A stretch of DNA of 64,000 bases from Chrysiogenes arsenatis DSM 11915 (GCF_000469585.1 NZ_AWNK01000009.1:37807-101806); one strand, 5' to 3'; positions 18,723 to 27,912 are shown, counted from the stretch's first letter. Program-made: numbers and translations. Notes: a model not told the origin generated them from the letters alone.

Positions 18723-20027
18723 CTAGGCGGATGAGCCGCTGTTAGGTGAAAAGAACGGAACGTCCTGAGGGCGTAATGGTCGTAAATCACTGAACCAATC
18801 GGCATTTGCATCGTATTCAGCACAAAAAATCCGCAAAACCTGTGCCGCATCTGGCGACTGCAGGTAGCGCAGCAACAGGGCAGGTTTCCCGTTGATCTCT
18901 TGCACATCGACCACTTGCACTTTGCCATGTGGGGTAGACATACATGGCCCACGCGCCGTGCGACAAATGCCACTGACGTTCCCCCAGGCGGTGCGGTAGA
19001 TTTCAAGCGCTTCGACTAAAGGGACGCGGAAATAGTGACGCGCTCCGGTATCGCGCACGATAAATTGATAGTATGGGATGATTCCAAGGCGAACTTGCTC
19101 TTGCCAGAGGTCGACCCATGTTGTCGCTTCGGCATTGATATGGCGGAGTAACGGTGACTGTGCGCGAATTTCAGCTCCCGTGGCTCGTATACGTTGAACG
19201 GCCTGCTGTACGGCTGGTGTGGCAAGTTCACGCGGGTGGTTCATATTGGCGACAATAGCAAGATGTTTTCCACTCGCAATAATGCGCTCAAAAGTTTGCA
19301 AAAGAGAGTCGGCGTCAGGGTCGGTCAGGAAACGATATGGCCAATAGGTAATGGCTTTGGTGCCAAATCTGATGGCATTCAAATGGGGAATATTAGCAGC
19401 AAGAATTTTATCCACATATTCGGCAAGTATGTGAGCGGGCATCACCATTGGATCGCCACCAGTAAACAGGATATCGCGCACTTCTTGGTGCTGTGCCACA
19501 TACTGCACCAGGGCGTTGATATCGGTGCTAACAAAAATTTCTTTTTCTCCGCCAACAAATTGGAGCCAACGGAAGCAAAACGTACAATGGGCATGGCACA
19601 TTTGCCCTTCAGCGGCAAAGAAAAGGACAGTTTCGGGGTAGGAATGGATAATTCCCTGCTGTTTTAATCCGTCAATAATCGGCAAGGTAGCATCCATGGT
19701 TTGTACGGAATGGGGGTTCAAATCCTGTCGAATTTCGCGCACCGCACGAGCAATGACCTGTTCCGTTTCGCCTTGGTGGAGTAACGATGCCAGCCGTTGA
19801 TAATGATGTGGCTGGAGCATGTCACGGTTAGGAAAATTTAAACGGTACATGGGATCTGATTCGGGATGCTTCCAGTCGATAACTTCATCGACCATGTATC
19901 GGTTCGTGCGGAAGGGAAACACGCGCCCAACCACAGCCGTAGCTTCCTGCAATTCAGCCGAAAGGTGTTGCCACTGCGGTAACGTGTGAATCGTTTCTCG
20001 GGTATAGGCACGAAATGTTTTTTGCAC
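18723..20027 (-). CDS. KamA-family radical SAM protein (lysine 2,3-aminomutase-like)
   Basis: A 434-residue radical SAM enzyme related to lysine 2,3-aminomutase. The iron-sulfur motif CHAHCTFC gives CxxxCxxC at Cys144, Cys148 and Cys151. FTGGDPM matches the SAM-binding GGD segment. Lys369 in TPHGKVQV aligns with the PLP lysine of KamA. Where true lysine 2,3-aminomutase has an aspartate just before this glycine-rich loop, there is Ser-Thr, and the substrate region reads FGTKAITYWPYRF rather than the usual Arg-Leu-Pro pattern, so lysine is not an assured substrate. The start appears to be GTG (no ATG in the right place), 13 bp after the preceding gene. It could make a beta-amino acid for the assembly line, or do another radical rearrangement on the product. 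Confidence 0.85.
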   Translation of the reverse strand: MQKTFRAYTRETIHTLPQWQHLSAELQEATAVVGRVFPFRTNRYMVDEVIDWKHPESDPMYRLNFPNRDMLQPHHYQRLASLLHQGETEQVIARAVREIRQDLNPHSVQTMDATLPIIDGLKQQGIIHSYPETVLFFAAEGQMCHAHCTFCFRWLQFVGGEKEIFVSTDINALVQYVAQHQEVRDILFTGGDPMVMPAHILAEYVDKILAANIPHLNAIRFGTKAITYWPYRFLTDPDADSLLQTFERIIASGKHLAIVANMNHPRELATPAVQQAVQRIRATGAEIRAQSPLLRHINAEATTWVDLWQEQVRLGIIPYYQFIVRDTGARHYFRVPLVEALEIYRTAWGNVSGICRTARGPCMSTPHGKVQVVDVQEINGKPALLLRYLQSPDAAQVLRIFCAEYDANADWFSDLRPLRPQDVPFFSPNSGSSA

Positions 20028-20040
20028 GGGATGTTATCTC

Positions 20041-21129
20041 TCAGTAGGCAAATTTAAATCCGGTTAAAAATTCGGTGTCCCGTTTTGCGGCAACCGGCCA
20101 AGGGTTATTGTCAAACGCGACGGCGTACTGAATCAGAAAACCGACGTATTGATTGAGGGAAAATTCGAGGCTGTTTGTCCAACGCCAGTCATAGCGCTTA
20201 GTAGTACCAAGGATGATTGCTTTTTGTTCATCAAGGCCGGCTTGAGGGATGGTGGTTAACCCGTAAATATTGGTAGCGTCCAGGGCGCGCTTCATGTTGA
20301 ATTCCTGGCGGTAACGCAACATGTCAGTGAGGCGATGCGTGTAATCGGCACGGAGGTAGATACCATCATATTTTTCTGAATCATTCTGAATTAAGGTAGC
20401 AACCATCGGTGCGTACTCGTCGGAAATACGACCCAGTCCGAGGCGTATACCAAGGCGGTAGCGATTTTTGTCAACAACATCTTGCAGCACATTGTACGAA
20501 CCGACACCCACAAAAGGGATAGTACGACTTTGAATGAAAATGGGGCTTAAACGCTGCCAAAACAGGCCTGCTTCGGCAAAAAGATAGCGGTTCAATTCGT
20601 ACTGCAAGGTTTCTTCAAAATTCTGCACGTCTTTTTCTGAGACATTGCCGTCAGGATTTTGAATCTCTTTTTTGTCAATGCTATAGGCTAAATGGTTCGT
20701 GAATCGACCTTTGCGAAGTCCAAGATACATTCCGCCATTTTTGACGGTACCATCGTCGTTGCCACTGAGTTCGGCAAAAGAGAATTTAAGGTGCGTGTGC
20801 TTTAGGAAATATGGGTATTCGGGGCTATATTCGAATGAGCTGTGTTCCCACCACTCTTCGGGTTGATTGGGTTGAAAGGTAGGGTGTGAAAAGAAACCCT
20901 GATACTCGCCGTACGGTTTTTCTGGGTTGATTTGCGGGGGAAGTTTTGGTGCGGATTGAATTTGACGGTACAAGTCGGGATAGTTTTCGCGAATGTACTC
21001 CGGTGTGAGTTCAAGGCTCTGCGCGGAGGCGGCCGCGAAAAGGCAGAACGTTAAACTGGCCAAGCTCCATCGCAACATTGCCGAAACACGGAAGGCGGCT
21101 GACTTGAAAGGCGGGGTGACTCTCCTCAT
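20041..21129 (-). CDS. Predicted outer-membrane beta-barrel protein (DUF481-like)
   Basis: A 362-residue protein starting at the ATG at 21129, which has a perfect AAGGAG site and overlaps the upstream stop codon (ATGA). An N-terminal signal peptide ends near AAASAQS. The mature protein is made of alternating hydrophobic beta strands separated by short polar turns (for example YRLGIRLGLGR, GIYLRADYTHRLTDMLRYRQEFN, TNSLEFSLNQYVGFLIQYAVAF) and ends in an aromatic residue (FKFAY), as outer-membrane barrels do. The strand pattern suggests the DUF481 barrel family, but this is by eye. Its place in a biosynthetic operon suggests export or surface presentation of the product, or self-protection. Confidence 0.75.
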   Translation of the reverse strand: MRRVTPPFKSAAFRVSAMLRWSLASLTFCLFAAASAQSLELTPEYIRENYPDLYRQIQSAPKLPPQINPEKPYGEYQGFFSHPTFQPNQPEEWWEHSSFEYSPEYPYFLKHTHLKFSFAELSGNDDGTVKNGGMYLGLRKGRFTNHLAYSIDKKEIQNPDGNVSEKDVQNFEETLQYELNRYLFAEAGLFWQRLSPIFIQSRTIPFVGVGSYNVLQDVVDKNRYRLGIRLGLGRISDEYAPMVATLIQNDSEKYDGIYLRADYTHRLTDMLRYRQEFNMKRALDATNIYGLTTIPQAGLDEQKAIILGTTKRYDWRWTNSLEFSLNQYVGFLIQYAVAFDNNPWPVAAKRDTEFLTGFKFAY

Positions 21130-21809
21130 ACTTGCTCCTTTGCACTCCATGGCGTTAAACCGTGACGAGAAAGATAGATGCGCTCTATAACACACGAAGA
21201 TGGCTTTTCAGTAGTCGCAACATGAGCACAATAGTCGAATCCGCAGGAGAATTGCCGGATATGCCAACGCTCATGGTGTACGGTAGCCGTGTCCTCCTTG
21301 ATAATGACTTCTTCCAGCGGCAGAAGTAACCCTTGGCCAGTACCTTTCAGAACAGCCTCTTTCGCCGTCCAGTAGGTATAAAACTGACGTTGGCGCGCGG
21401 CGGGGTCGAGCGCTTTGAGTTCCGGCAAATGTCCCACGAACTCATCAAATGCGATCGGACGAATCTGCTCAACATCAACGCCTACCTTACCCGAGCTGGC
21501 ACATGCAAGCACGACGACCGCTCCTGAGTGGGAGATATTAAACGACCAAGCACCTGCAATGAAAGGTTTTTTTGTATCAGTGTAGGTAATATTTTCTAAA
21601 GGATTGCAGAGTGTTACGTGTCGCGCGCCGCGTTGCTCTATCGCATAGAGCAACAGAAGTTTGCCAAGTAGCGTAGCACGTTGATCTTCCGGGCGTCGAT
21701 AACGATGACATTGCTTTTGGAGTGGCTCAGGAAGAAGGGCAAGCAAAGAGTGTTGCTGAGTCGCCGAGAGTGGAGCATCGCACGCGATCCAAAAGATTTG
21801 CAATTTCAT
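21126..21809 (-). CDS. Sfp-type 4'-phosphopantetheinyl transferase
   Basis: A 227-residue enzyme that transfers the phosphopantetheine arm of coenzyme A onto carrier-protein serines, converting the ACP and PCP domains of the synthases to their active form. Motifs of the Sfp/Gsp/HetI type are present: FNISHSGAVV, VGVDVEQI (acidic Mg-binding) and the late YWTAKEAVLKGTGQGL. Its start overlaps the thioesterase stop and its stop overlaps the next gene, so all are translationally coupled. There are five carrier domains to activate across the two loci (two in the minus-strand PKS, one in the plus-strand PKS, and one ACP and one PCP in the hybrid). Confidence 0.95.
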   Translation of the reverse strand: MKLQIFWIACDAPLSATQQHSLLALLPEPLQKQCHRYRRPEDQRATLLGKLLLLYAIEQRGARHVTLCNPLENITYTDTKKPFIAGAWSFNISHSGAVVVLACASSGKVGVDVEQIRPIAFDEFVGHLPELKALDPAARQRQFYTYWTAKEAVLKGTGQGLLLPLEEVIIKEDTATVHHERWHIRQFSCGFDYCAHVATTEKPSSCVIERIYLSRHGLTPWSAKEQV

Positions 21810-22510
21810 GCTTCGGCCAAAGTCGCTTGTATGAGGGTGCCGATGGCATCGACATGGTCAAAAAGGAAAAAATGACCTCCAGTATACGTGACAACGCGAC
21901 AAGCACGGCTGGTATATTTCTGCCACTGCCACGCCTGTGCAAGGGTCGTACTTTCCTGATCGCCGATCAGGACTGTAATGGGAACTGGCAGAGGTGGTAA
22001 CGCGGCGTGCTGATATTCTGCTACCACACGCATGTCATCGCGAATAATCGGCGCAAAATACTCCATCAATTCACGGTCATTAGCAACAGCTGGCGGGCAC
22101 CCGCCTAACGTGATAAGTTTTTGCTTAAATTCTTCTAAGGGAAGAGTATACCAGCGAGCCTCGACGCTTGTTTGATCCGGAGCACCTTTGCCCGAAAGAA
22201 AAAGATGGCGGGGAAGTGGAAGATTGTTTTGCATCAACTTGTGCGTGGCCAAATAGATAACCAATGCCCCCATGCTGTGACCAAAAAGTGCATAGGGCTG
22301 CTGAATGGATGGAGCCAGTTGCGAGGTCAAATCAGACGCCATGGCGTCGATATCAGTCAGGCGCGGCTCCTGCCCTCGGCGCCCCCGACCAGGAGGCTCA
22401 AAGGTGACGACAGGCACCGTTGGTGATATGTTTTGTGCCAGTGGGCGGTAGGAATACACATTGCCACCGGCAAAGGGAAAACAGAAAAGTGATGTGGTTA
22501 AGTGAATCAT
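21806..22510 (-). CDS. Type II thioesterase (GrsT/RedJ-like alpha/beta hydrolase)
   Basis: A 234-residue stand-alone thioesterase of the kind that removes stalled or wrong acyl groups from carrier proteins in polyketide and non-ribosomal peptide synthesis. Visible elements are the N-terminal LFCFPFAGGN, the PPGRGRR segment, the nucleophile elbow GHSMGA (Ser79), the Asp in LIGDQES and the His in TGGHFFLFDH. I use the ATG at 22510; an alternative GTG at 22528 would add six residues. The stop overlaps the phosphopantetheinyl transferase start. No other thioesterase domain exists in the three megasynthases, so it could also help release. Confidence 0.95.
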   Translation of the reverse strand: MIHLTTSLFCFPFAGGNVYSYRPLAQNISPTVPVVTFEPPGRGRRGQEPRLTDIDAMASDLTSQLAPSIQQPYALFGHSMGALVIYLATHKLMQNNLPLPRHLFLSGKGAPDQTSVEARWYTLPLEEFKQKLITLGGCPPAVANDRELMEYFAPIIRDDMRVVAEYQHAALPPLPVPITVLIGDQESTTLAQAWQWQKYTSRACRVVTYTGGHFFLFDHVDAIGTLIQATLAEA

Positions 22511-22539
22511 ACTCTTGCTTTCGAACACGAATCGTTTCT

Positions 22540-23034
22540 CTATATAGCTGAGGTAAGAGCTTCGCGCTGGTGAATTTGCGTTGCTATTTGCAGCATCGTT
22601 TCACTTGAGCGCAATAATTTTTCAGCCCACGAAAGCCCAATGATCGGTTGATGCGTAACCGAGTCGCAAAAAGGGAGTTTAACCTCCGGTCCCAATAAAT
22701 ATCGATAATCGACTGTGATCTCTTCTCCTTGCAATAAATCCCTTTGGGCAAACAGAAAACCTAAATGCCACAGACAACTCGGGGTGAATGAATGATTGAC
22801 AAAGCACTCGTCAGGCCATTCAGGGGATATTGTGCAATGGTTTTCGAACCAGCGAATCGATGATTCCGCATGCGGATGGTCGGGCACGGCAGTGAGTTCT
22901 TCAAGCGTAATAGTTTCGCTGATATGAGTTGGTGCAACAACGACCCTGCCGATATCAACTTTTTCAGACACAAAAAGCCCTTTTCCAGCCAGAGGAATTA
23001 ACGAGTCGGCAACGTAATACGGGATATTTATCAT
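22540..23034 (-). CDS. SET-domain protein
   Basis: A 164-residue protein consisting of a small SET domain: GKGLFVSEKVDIGRVV, then CFVNHSFTPSC, then QGEEITVDYRYLL. These are the three elements that bind S-adenosylmethionine and the lysine substrate in SET methyltransferases. I start at the ATG at 23034, because an AGGAG sits five bases before it; the earlier GTG would lack one. It is the first gene of the biosynthetic operon. Bacterial SET proteins are uncommon in such loci; it may methylate a protein or the product. The acid-rich loops around the domain differ from known bacterial histone-type methylases, so the substrate is unknown. Confidence 0.85.
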   Translation of the reverse strand: MINIPYYVADSLIPLAGKGLFVSEKVDIGRVVVAPTHISETITLEELTAVPDHPHAESSIRWFENHCTISPEWPDECFVNHSFTPSCLWHLGFLFAQRDLLQGEEITVDYRYLLGPEVKLPFCDSVTHQPIIGLSWAEKLLRSSETMLQIATQIHQREALTSAI

Positions 23035-23129
23035 GTCCACTCCTAGGAAAAGTCAGCGTCAATGGATATGGCGACAGATGAAAGTCGGTTAATTCCGCGA
23101 CTCTCGAATACTCCGTGTCAATAAATTTT

Positions 23130-23138
23130 TGTATACCA
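23130..23138 (-). promoter_or_regulatory. Candidate extended -10 promoter element of the biosynthetic operon
   Basis: On the minus strand TGGTATACA contains an extended -10 box (TGG TATACA) about 95 bp upstream of the SET-domain gene start. No good -35 box is seen at the expected distance. A TTGACA follows downstream but has no -10. The 240-bp interval between this gene and tRNA-Ser contains nothing else I can support. Confidence 0.3.
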
Positions 23139-23277
23139 AAAAATCTACTGCCAAAAGTGCCGCATTGGCAAGTACATTTATGTGCAGCCGGAGGATGTGA
23201 TGTTTCCGTTATTTTTTAGGTAACTCTGTGTTTTATGGGGGATCATGCACTCAAAGGCATTCGATTGCATGTTAAAA

Positions 23278-23371
23278 TGGCGGAGAGCGAGGGATTCGAA
23301 CCCTCGATACCGCTATTAGCAGTATACTCGCTTAGCAGGCGAGCGCCTTCGACCTACTCGGCCAGCTCTCC
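23278..23371 (-). tRNA. tRNA-Ser (anticodon GCU), CCA encoded
   Basis: On the minus strand the sequence folds as a type II tRNA: acceptor GGAGAGC/GCTCTCC, D-arm GGCCGAGTAGGTCG, anticodon loop CTGCTAA giving GCU (serine, AGC/AGU codons), a long variable arm, and a T-arm with GGTTCGAATCC. A discriminator G and CCA follow in the genome. Confidence 0.97.
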
Positions 23372-23489
23372 GTTTGCGCGTGAGCGCGTTTTTGGACAGG
23401 CGGGATACTACCGTAACTGAGCCTTGAATGCAAACTTTTATTCGTCCTCAAAGCAATAATTCCGTATTTTCCCGCCATAAAAACATTTA

Positions 23490-24806
23490 CTACTCGTAAA
23501 CGCGTATTTTCCCAAGCGAATCGATCTCGACGATCTTTAATGGTGAGACATCACCACTGTCACGTGTGATCATGGTTTCCAATTCTGGGAGTGTTTCCAA
23601 AAACTTTTTTTGACTTTGCGCGATAGAAGCAATGCGAATTTCCCAAGGGAGTCGATGGGCATTTTCAACCAGAATTTCTGTCGCTATGATTTTTTCTCCA
23701 ATAGTGCGTAGAGCGGGCGCAATTTCTTTGGCCTGCGTGCCAACGAAAAGGATGGCAAGCGTGGCGCCGTCATAACGTCCAACCAAATCAGAAGACCTGA
23801 CATGGCACTGCACGAGCCTTGCGACGTCTACCATGACGCGGTCGCCTTGGCTCACGCCAAACGTATCGTTGACATGCTTGAGTGATTGCACCCGCAAGAG
23901 CGCTACCACAATATTGCCATTGGCACGTTCGGCGGCGCGAAATATTTTTTCACCGACGTCAAGGAGCGTTTCACGATTCCACATACCGGTCAGCAGATCG
24001 CGCCCCAGCAGTGGTCGCATGGCTTGCAGTTGATGCGAACGGGTATCATGCGTGACTATTCTGGCGAGAACGGCGCTCTTTGCCCATGTCGTATCGAAGC
24101 ACTCTTGCACCCCGTAACGGAAAAATTTTGCGGCAAGTTGTGGTTTGACGGTTTCGCTAAACACTACAATGCCGACTTCTTCCGCAAGATAATGCTGGCG
24201 GATAGTACGCACCAATGCGTCGGTGTTGATGTCTCCATGAAGCGTGGCGGCGCAGCACACCCACGGAGCAATGTTGGCGTGCGCGGTGACAAGCGATTCG
24301 GCTGCTTCGCTGACCGACACATCAAGGGCGGACAGCACCGCTTCGCCATTTTCGCACTGAATCACGCTCATGCCGCACTGCTGGCTCCATTCTAAAAGTA
24401 CAGGGGGAATATCTCCCACCACAAGGAGCGGCTGATGAGAGCGCCGCTCGATGAATGTCAGCAAATCAATAACGTAGCTGCGCTCGCCATCATCGCGCAC
24501 GGTGAAGATTTCCGTCCAAGGGAGCAACGATGCCGATGGGTGGCGGTCGCGTTTTTGTGCAGTAAAGCCAATCAAAGGAAGTGGATTTTCTTGAAGGTAG
24601 CAGGCCAGTGCTTCTGCGCTAGTGCCCATGCCATCCATACTCACCAGTATCCCTTTAACTGATTTGTTCTGCGGCGATTGTAGCATAACAAGCAGATCGG
24701 ATACCGAAGCCGTGCGACAGATTTCGATCCGTGGATCGTTCAGGGTATTGCGCCACAGATAGGTACTGATCAGGGCGTCTGAAAGCGATTCGCAAACAAG
24801 AAACAT
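23490..24806 (-). CDS. Degenerate GGDEF-domain protein with receiver-like N-terminal regions
   Basis: A 438-residue protein. Residues about 270-400 form a GGDEF domain (LTGMWNRETLLDVGEK, VALLRVQSLKHVNDTFGVSQGDRVM), but the signature is GRYDGA at 343-348 instead of GGDEEF, so the diguanylate cyclase site is lost. The N-terminal 260 residues look like two receiver-like alpha/beta folds lacking the usual phosphorylation aspartates (ILVSMDGM; ATLHGDIN). It is probably a regulatory or c-di-GMP-insensitive protein. Its ATG is one base after the pepA stop codon, with GGAGATTC nearby, so it is translationally coupled to pepA. Confidence 0.85.
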   Translation of the reverse strand: MFLVCESLSDALISTYLWRNTLNDPRIEICRTASVSDLLVMLQSPQNKSVKGILVSMDGMGTSAEALACYLQENPLPLIGFTAQKRDRHPSASLLPWTEIFTVRDDGERSYVIDLLTFIERRSHQPLLVVGDIPPVLLEWSQQCGMSVIQCENGEAVLSALDVSVSEAAESLVTAHANIAPWVCCAATLHGDINTDALVRTIRQHYLAEEVGIVVFSETVKPQLAAKFFRYGVQECFDTTWAKSAVLARIVTHDTRSHQLQAMRPLLGRDLLTGMWNRETLLDVGEKIFRAAERANGNIVVALLRVQSLKHVNDTFGVSQGDRVMVDVARLVQCHVRSSDLVGRYDGATLAILFVGTQAKEIAPALRTIGEKIIATEILVENAHRLPWEIRIASIAQSQKKFLETLPELETMITRDSGDVSPLKIVEIDSLGKIRVYE

Positions 24807-24807
24807 C

Positions 24808-26175
24808 TTAGTGAATCTCCTGCTTGATCAGCGCATAGAAGGCTCGCACACCGCTACCGGTAGCCCCTTTGCCTTCAAAATATTCTTTTTTGACGTCCCA
24901 TGCGGTGCCGGCTACGTCGAGGTGCATCCACCGTGTCCCTTCCGGAATGAATCGCTGCAAGAACAACCCTGCGGTAATCGTTCCGGCCTCTTTACCGCCA
25001 ACATTTTGCATGTCAGCATATTCGCTTTTGAGCTGTTCGTCATACTCGGCAAAGGCGGGCATTTGCCACAAGGCTTCGTGGTACTCAGCCGCGAGAGTAC
25101 GCACGTGCTGCGCCATCTCGTCAGTATTACTGATCACACCAATAGCGTGGGAACCCAGTGCAACCACACACGCGCCGGTCAGTGTCGCAATGTCGACGAC
25201 CATTGAAGGGCTAAACCGCTTAATGCCATAGGCTAAAGCGTCGCATAAAATTAAACGTCCTTCGGCATCTGTATTGATGACTTCAATCGTTTTTCCGTTA
25301 TACGCGGTGACAATATCGCCGGGCTTGCTGGCGCGACCACCGGGCATATTTTCGGTAGCGGGGATAATCCCCACCACGTCGGCTTGTATGCCAGCTATCC
25401 CCATCGCTTTGAAGGTGCCAAGGACAGCGGCTCCGCCACACATATCGAATTTCATCTCTTCCATGCTGGCACTTGGTTTAATGGAAATACCACCCGTGTC
25501 GAATGTCAACCCTTTCCCAACCAAGAGAATTGGCGGCTTCGGTGTTGCCGAGGTATTGCGCAGCACGATAAGTTTTGCGGGTTGCTCGCTCCCTTTCGCG
25601 ACCGAAACAAAGGCTCCCATGCCCATCGCTTCGATTTGCGCAAAGTCAAACACTTCCACCGCGAAACCATATTCTGCCGCCAGCGCTTCGGCTTGAGCGG
25701 CCAGATAGGTCGGTGTCGCAATATTGCCAGGGAGGTTTCCCAACTCGCGCGCATAGTTCATGCCACTCGCGATACTTTTCGCCTCCTGCACGGCATCTTC
25801 AAAGCCAGCAATTGTGATCGTTTCGAGCACAATAACCGGACTTTCTGGGTCGGCGCTTTTGGTGGTGCGATAGGTGTACGATGCCAATAACGCTCCCAGC
25901 GCTACATCACGCGCTTGCGCGGCTTCCGTGACGGTTTCGAAAGTAAGTGCCGTGTAACGCGCATGGCGAGCACATTTCCACGCTACTGCGCCGGCGATCA
26001 TGAAACGGTCGCTCCCTTTTTCGGCCACGCCAACGTACATAACAGCACGGCCGTCTTCAAGTGTCAGTAGGCTGGTTTTGGGTACCGCACGAAAGCCAAG
26101 TTGAGCCAACTGCTCTGCGTGAGCCAGCGATGCGAGCGATGACTTTGAAACTATCCGAACAATGGCATTTGACAT
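24808..26175 (-). CDS. pepA: Leucyl aminopeptidase (M17 family)
   Basis: A 455-residue aminopeptidase that removes N-terminal amino acids in the cytoplasm. The M17 metal- and substrate-binding stretches are intact: LVGKGLTFDTGGISIKPS with the nearby MKFDMCGGAA, and NTDAEGRLILCDAL with its two-metal Asp-Glu-Arg signature. Length is slightly shorter than the usual 480-500 residues. The ATG at 26175 has a strong AAGGAG site. It follows glnS by 56 bp and is followed at once by the GGDEF-like gene. Confidence 0.97.
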   Translation of the reverse strand: MSNAIVRIVSKSSLASLAHAEQLAQLGFRAVPKTSLLTLEDGRAVMYVGVAEKGSDRFMIAGAVAWKCARHARYTALTFETVTEAAQARDVALGALLASYTYRTTKSADPESPVIVLETITIAGFEDAVQEAKSIASGMNYARELGNLPGNIATPTYLAAQAEALAAEYGFAVEVFDFAQIEAMGMGAFVSVAKGSEQPAKLIVLRNTSATPKPPILLVGKGLTFDTGGISIKPSASMEEMKFDMCGGAAVLGTFKAMGIAGIQADVVGIIPATENMPGGRASKPGDIVTAYNGKTIEVINTDAEGRLILCDALAYGIKRFSPSMVVDIATLTGACVVALGSHAIGVISNTDEMAQHVRTLAAEYHEALWQMPAFAEYDEQLKSEYADMQNVGGKEAGTITAGLFLQRFIPEGTRWMHLDVAGTAWDVKKEYFEGKGATGSGVRAFYALIKQEIH

Positions 26176-26231
26176 ATTTTACTCCTTAAAGGTGAATTCA
26201 AGATGGTTACAAGCGATGCTCAAGAATCCCA

Positions 26232-27902
26232 TTACCCTTTCCAGCTACTCTTGAGGCCGACGGTGCGGTTAAAAACCGGCTGCCCTGGAGCGGTATCGGG
26301 ATCGGCACAAAAGTATCCGTGCCGTAAAAACTGGTACGCGCGCCCTTGTTCTGGAGTGGCAAGTTCCGGCTCGCCAAGAGCCTGTACGACGCACAATGAG
26401 TTGGGATTCAGGTTGGCCGTGAAATCGCCCCCTGCGGCAACATTTTCCGGATCATCCTGCGTAAAGAGATGATCGTACAGCCGCACGTCAAGTCTCACAG
26501 CATGAGCCGCCGATACCCAATGTGCCGTCCCTTTTACTTTGCGCCCGTCGTCCGTCCATCCACCACGGCTGGCAGGATCGTAGGTGCAATGGATTTCAGT
26601 AATATTCCCCGCAGCATCCTTGGCCACATGCTCGCAGAGCACGTAATACGCGTGCTTGAGGCGTAACTCTTTGCCGGGTGAAAGGCGATGGTATCCCTTG
26701 GTTGGAACCTCCATAAAGTCATCACGTTCGATATACACTTCGCGGCAAAAAGGGATTTGCCGTTTTCCATCATCAGGATTTTCCGGATTATTATCGGCGT
26801 CGAGCCACTCCACCTGATTTTCAGGGTAATTCGTAATCACCAATTTTACGGGATTGAGCACAACCATGACGCGGCGGGCGTGACGATTCAGGTCTTCGCG
26901 CAGGCAGAATTCGAGTTGGCCAAATTCAACCGTGCTGTTGGACTTGGCGACTCCAATTTCTTCGGCGAAGCGCCGGATCGCTGCAGGCGTATAACCGCGG
27001 CGACGCAGACCCGCAATGGTTGGCATGCGCGGATCATCCCAACCGCTCACATGTCCCTCTTCAACCAGCTTTAACAGCTTGCGTTTGCTCATCAGGGTCG
27101 TGGTTAAGTTCAGGCGGGCAAACTCTATTTGCTGGGGATGATGCACGCCAAGCGTGTCCAGAAACCAGTCGTACAATGGACGGTGATCTTCAAATTCTAG
27201 GGTGCAAATCGAATGGGTGATCCCTTCAATGGAATCTTCCAAACCATGCGCGTAGTCGTACATCGGATAGATGCACCACGTTGTACCGGTACGGTGGTGT
27301 GGCGCATAGCTAATACGATACATAATCGGGTCGCGCAGATTGAGGTTCGGCGATGCCATGTCAATTTTGGCACGCAAGACACATTCCCCCTCGGCGAATT
27401 TTCCCTGTTTCATGTCGTCAAAAAGGGCGAGGTTTTCGTCAACGGTGCGTTCGCGATACGGGCTGGGTTGACCGGGCTCTGTCAGCGTGCCGCGATAACG
27501 CCGCGTCTCTTCGCCGCTCAGATGACAAACATAGGCTTGTCCTTGGCGAATCAGTTGCAAGGCGCATTGGTAGAATTGTTCAAAGTAGTCCGAAGCGTAC
27601 AATGGTTGCAAGGCATCAAAGCCGAGCCAAGCGACATCGCGAATGATCGAAGCCACATACTCTTCGCTCTCTTTTGCGGGATTGGTGTCGTCGAAACGGA
27701 GGTTACATTTTCCGCTAAACTCTTCCGCCAGTCCGAAATTCAGGCAGATAGATTTCGCATGTCCGATATGCAGATAGCCGTTCGGTTCCGGCGGGAAACG
27801 GGTATGAACGCGGCTAGCAAAGCGTCCCTGCTCGATATCTTGCGCGATAATGGTACGAATAAAATTTGCTTTTGGAGTTGTGGCGGGTGTTTCAGTAGTC
27901 AT
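26232..27902 (-). CDS. glnS: Glutaminyl-tRNA synthetase
   Basis: GlnRS charges tRNA-Gln with glutamine. The 556-residue protein has the class I motif HIGH (YLHIGHAKS) with LRFDDTNP, and the KMSKS-like motif LMSKRKL. The two-domain beta-barrel anticodon region at the C-terminus is typical of bacterial GlnRS. The start is the ATG at 27902 with AGGA nearby. It lies 10 bp after gltX in the same direction, so both charging systems for Glu and Gln are co-transcribed. A direct GlnRS means the amidotransferase route is not needed for tRNA-Gln. Confidence 0.97.
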   Translation of the reverse strand: MTTETPATTPKANFIRTIIAQDIEQGRFASRVHTRFPPEPNGYLHIGHAKSICLNFGLAEEFSGKCNLRFDDTNPAKESEEYVASIIRDVAWLGFDALQPLYASDYFEQFYQCALQLIRQGQAYVCHLSGEETRRYRGTLTEPGQPSPYRERTVDENLALFDDMKQGKFAEGECVLRAKIDMASPNLNLRDPIMYRISYAPHHRTGTTWCIYPMYDYAHGLEDSIEGITHSICTLEFEDHRPLYDWFLDTLGVHHPQQIEFARLNLTTTLMSKRKLLKLVEEGHVSGWDDPRMPTIAGLRRRGYTPAAIRRFAEEIGVAKSNSTVEFGQLEFCLREDLNRHARRVMVVLNPVKLVITNYPENQVEWLDADNNPENPDDGKRQIPFCREVYIERDDFMEVPTKGYHRLSPGKELRLKHAYYVLCEHVAKDAAGNITEIHCTYDPASRGGWTDDGRKVKGTAHWVSAAHAVRLDVRLYDHLFTQDDPENVAAGGDFTANLNPNSLCVVQALGEPELATPEQGRAYQFLRHGYFCADPDTAPGQPVFNRTVGLKSSWKG

Positions 27903-27912
27903 CCAGCGTCCT

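Noticed and set aside
18723..20027. Assignment as EpmB (EF-P lysine aminomutase)
   Set aside because: EpmB is shorter and linked with efp or epmA; here the gene is in a synthase operon and the substrate region differs.
23235..23420. Open frame of 61 residues over tRNA-Ser
   Set aside because: The sequence is fully explained by the tRNA; such frames are common annotation artefacts.
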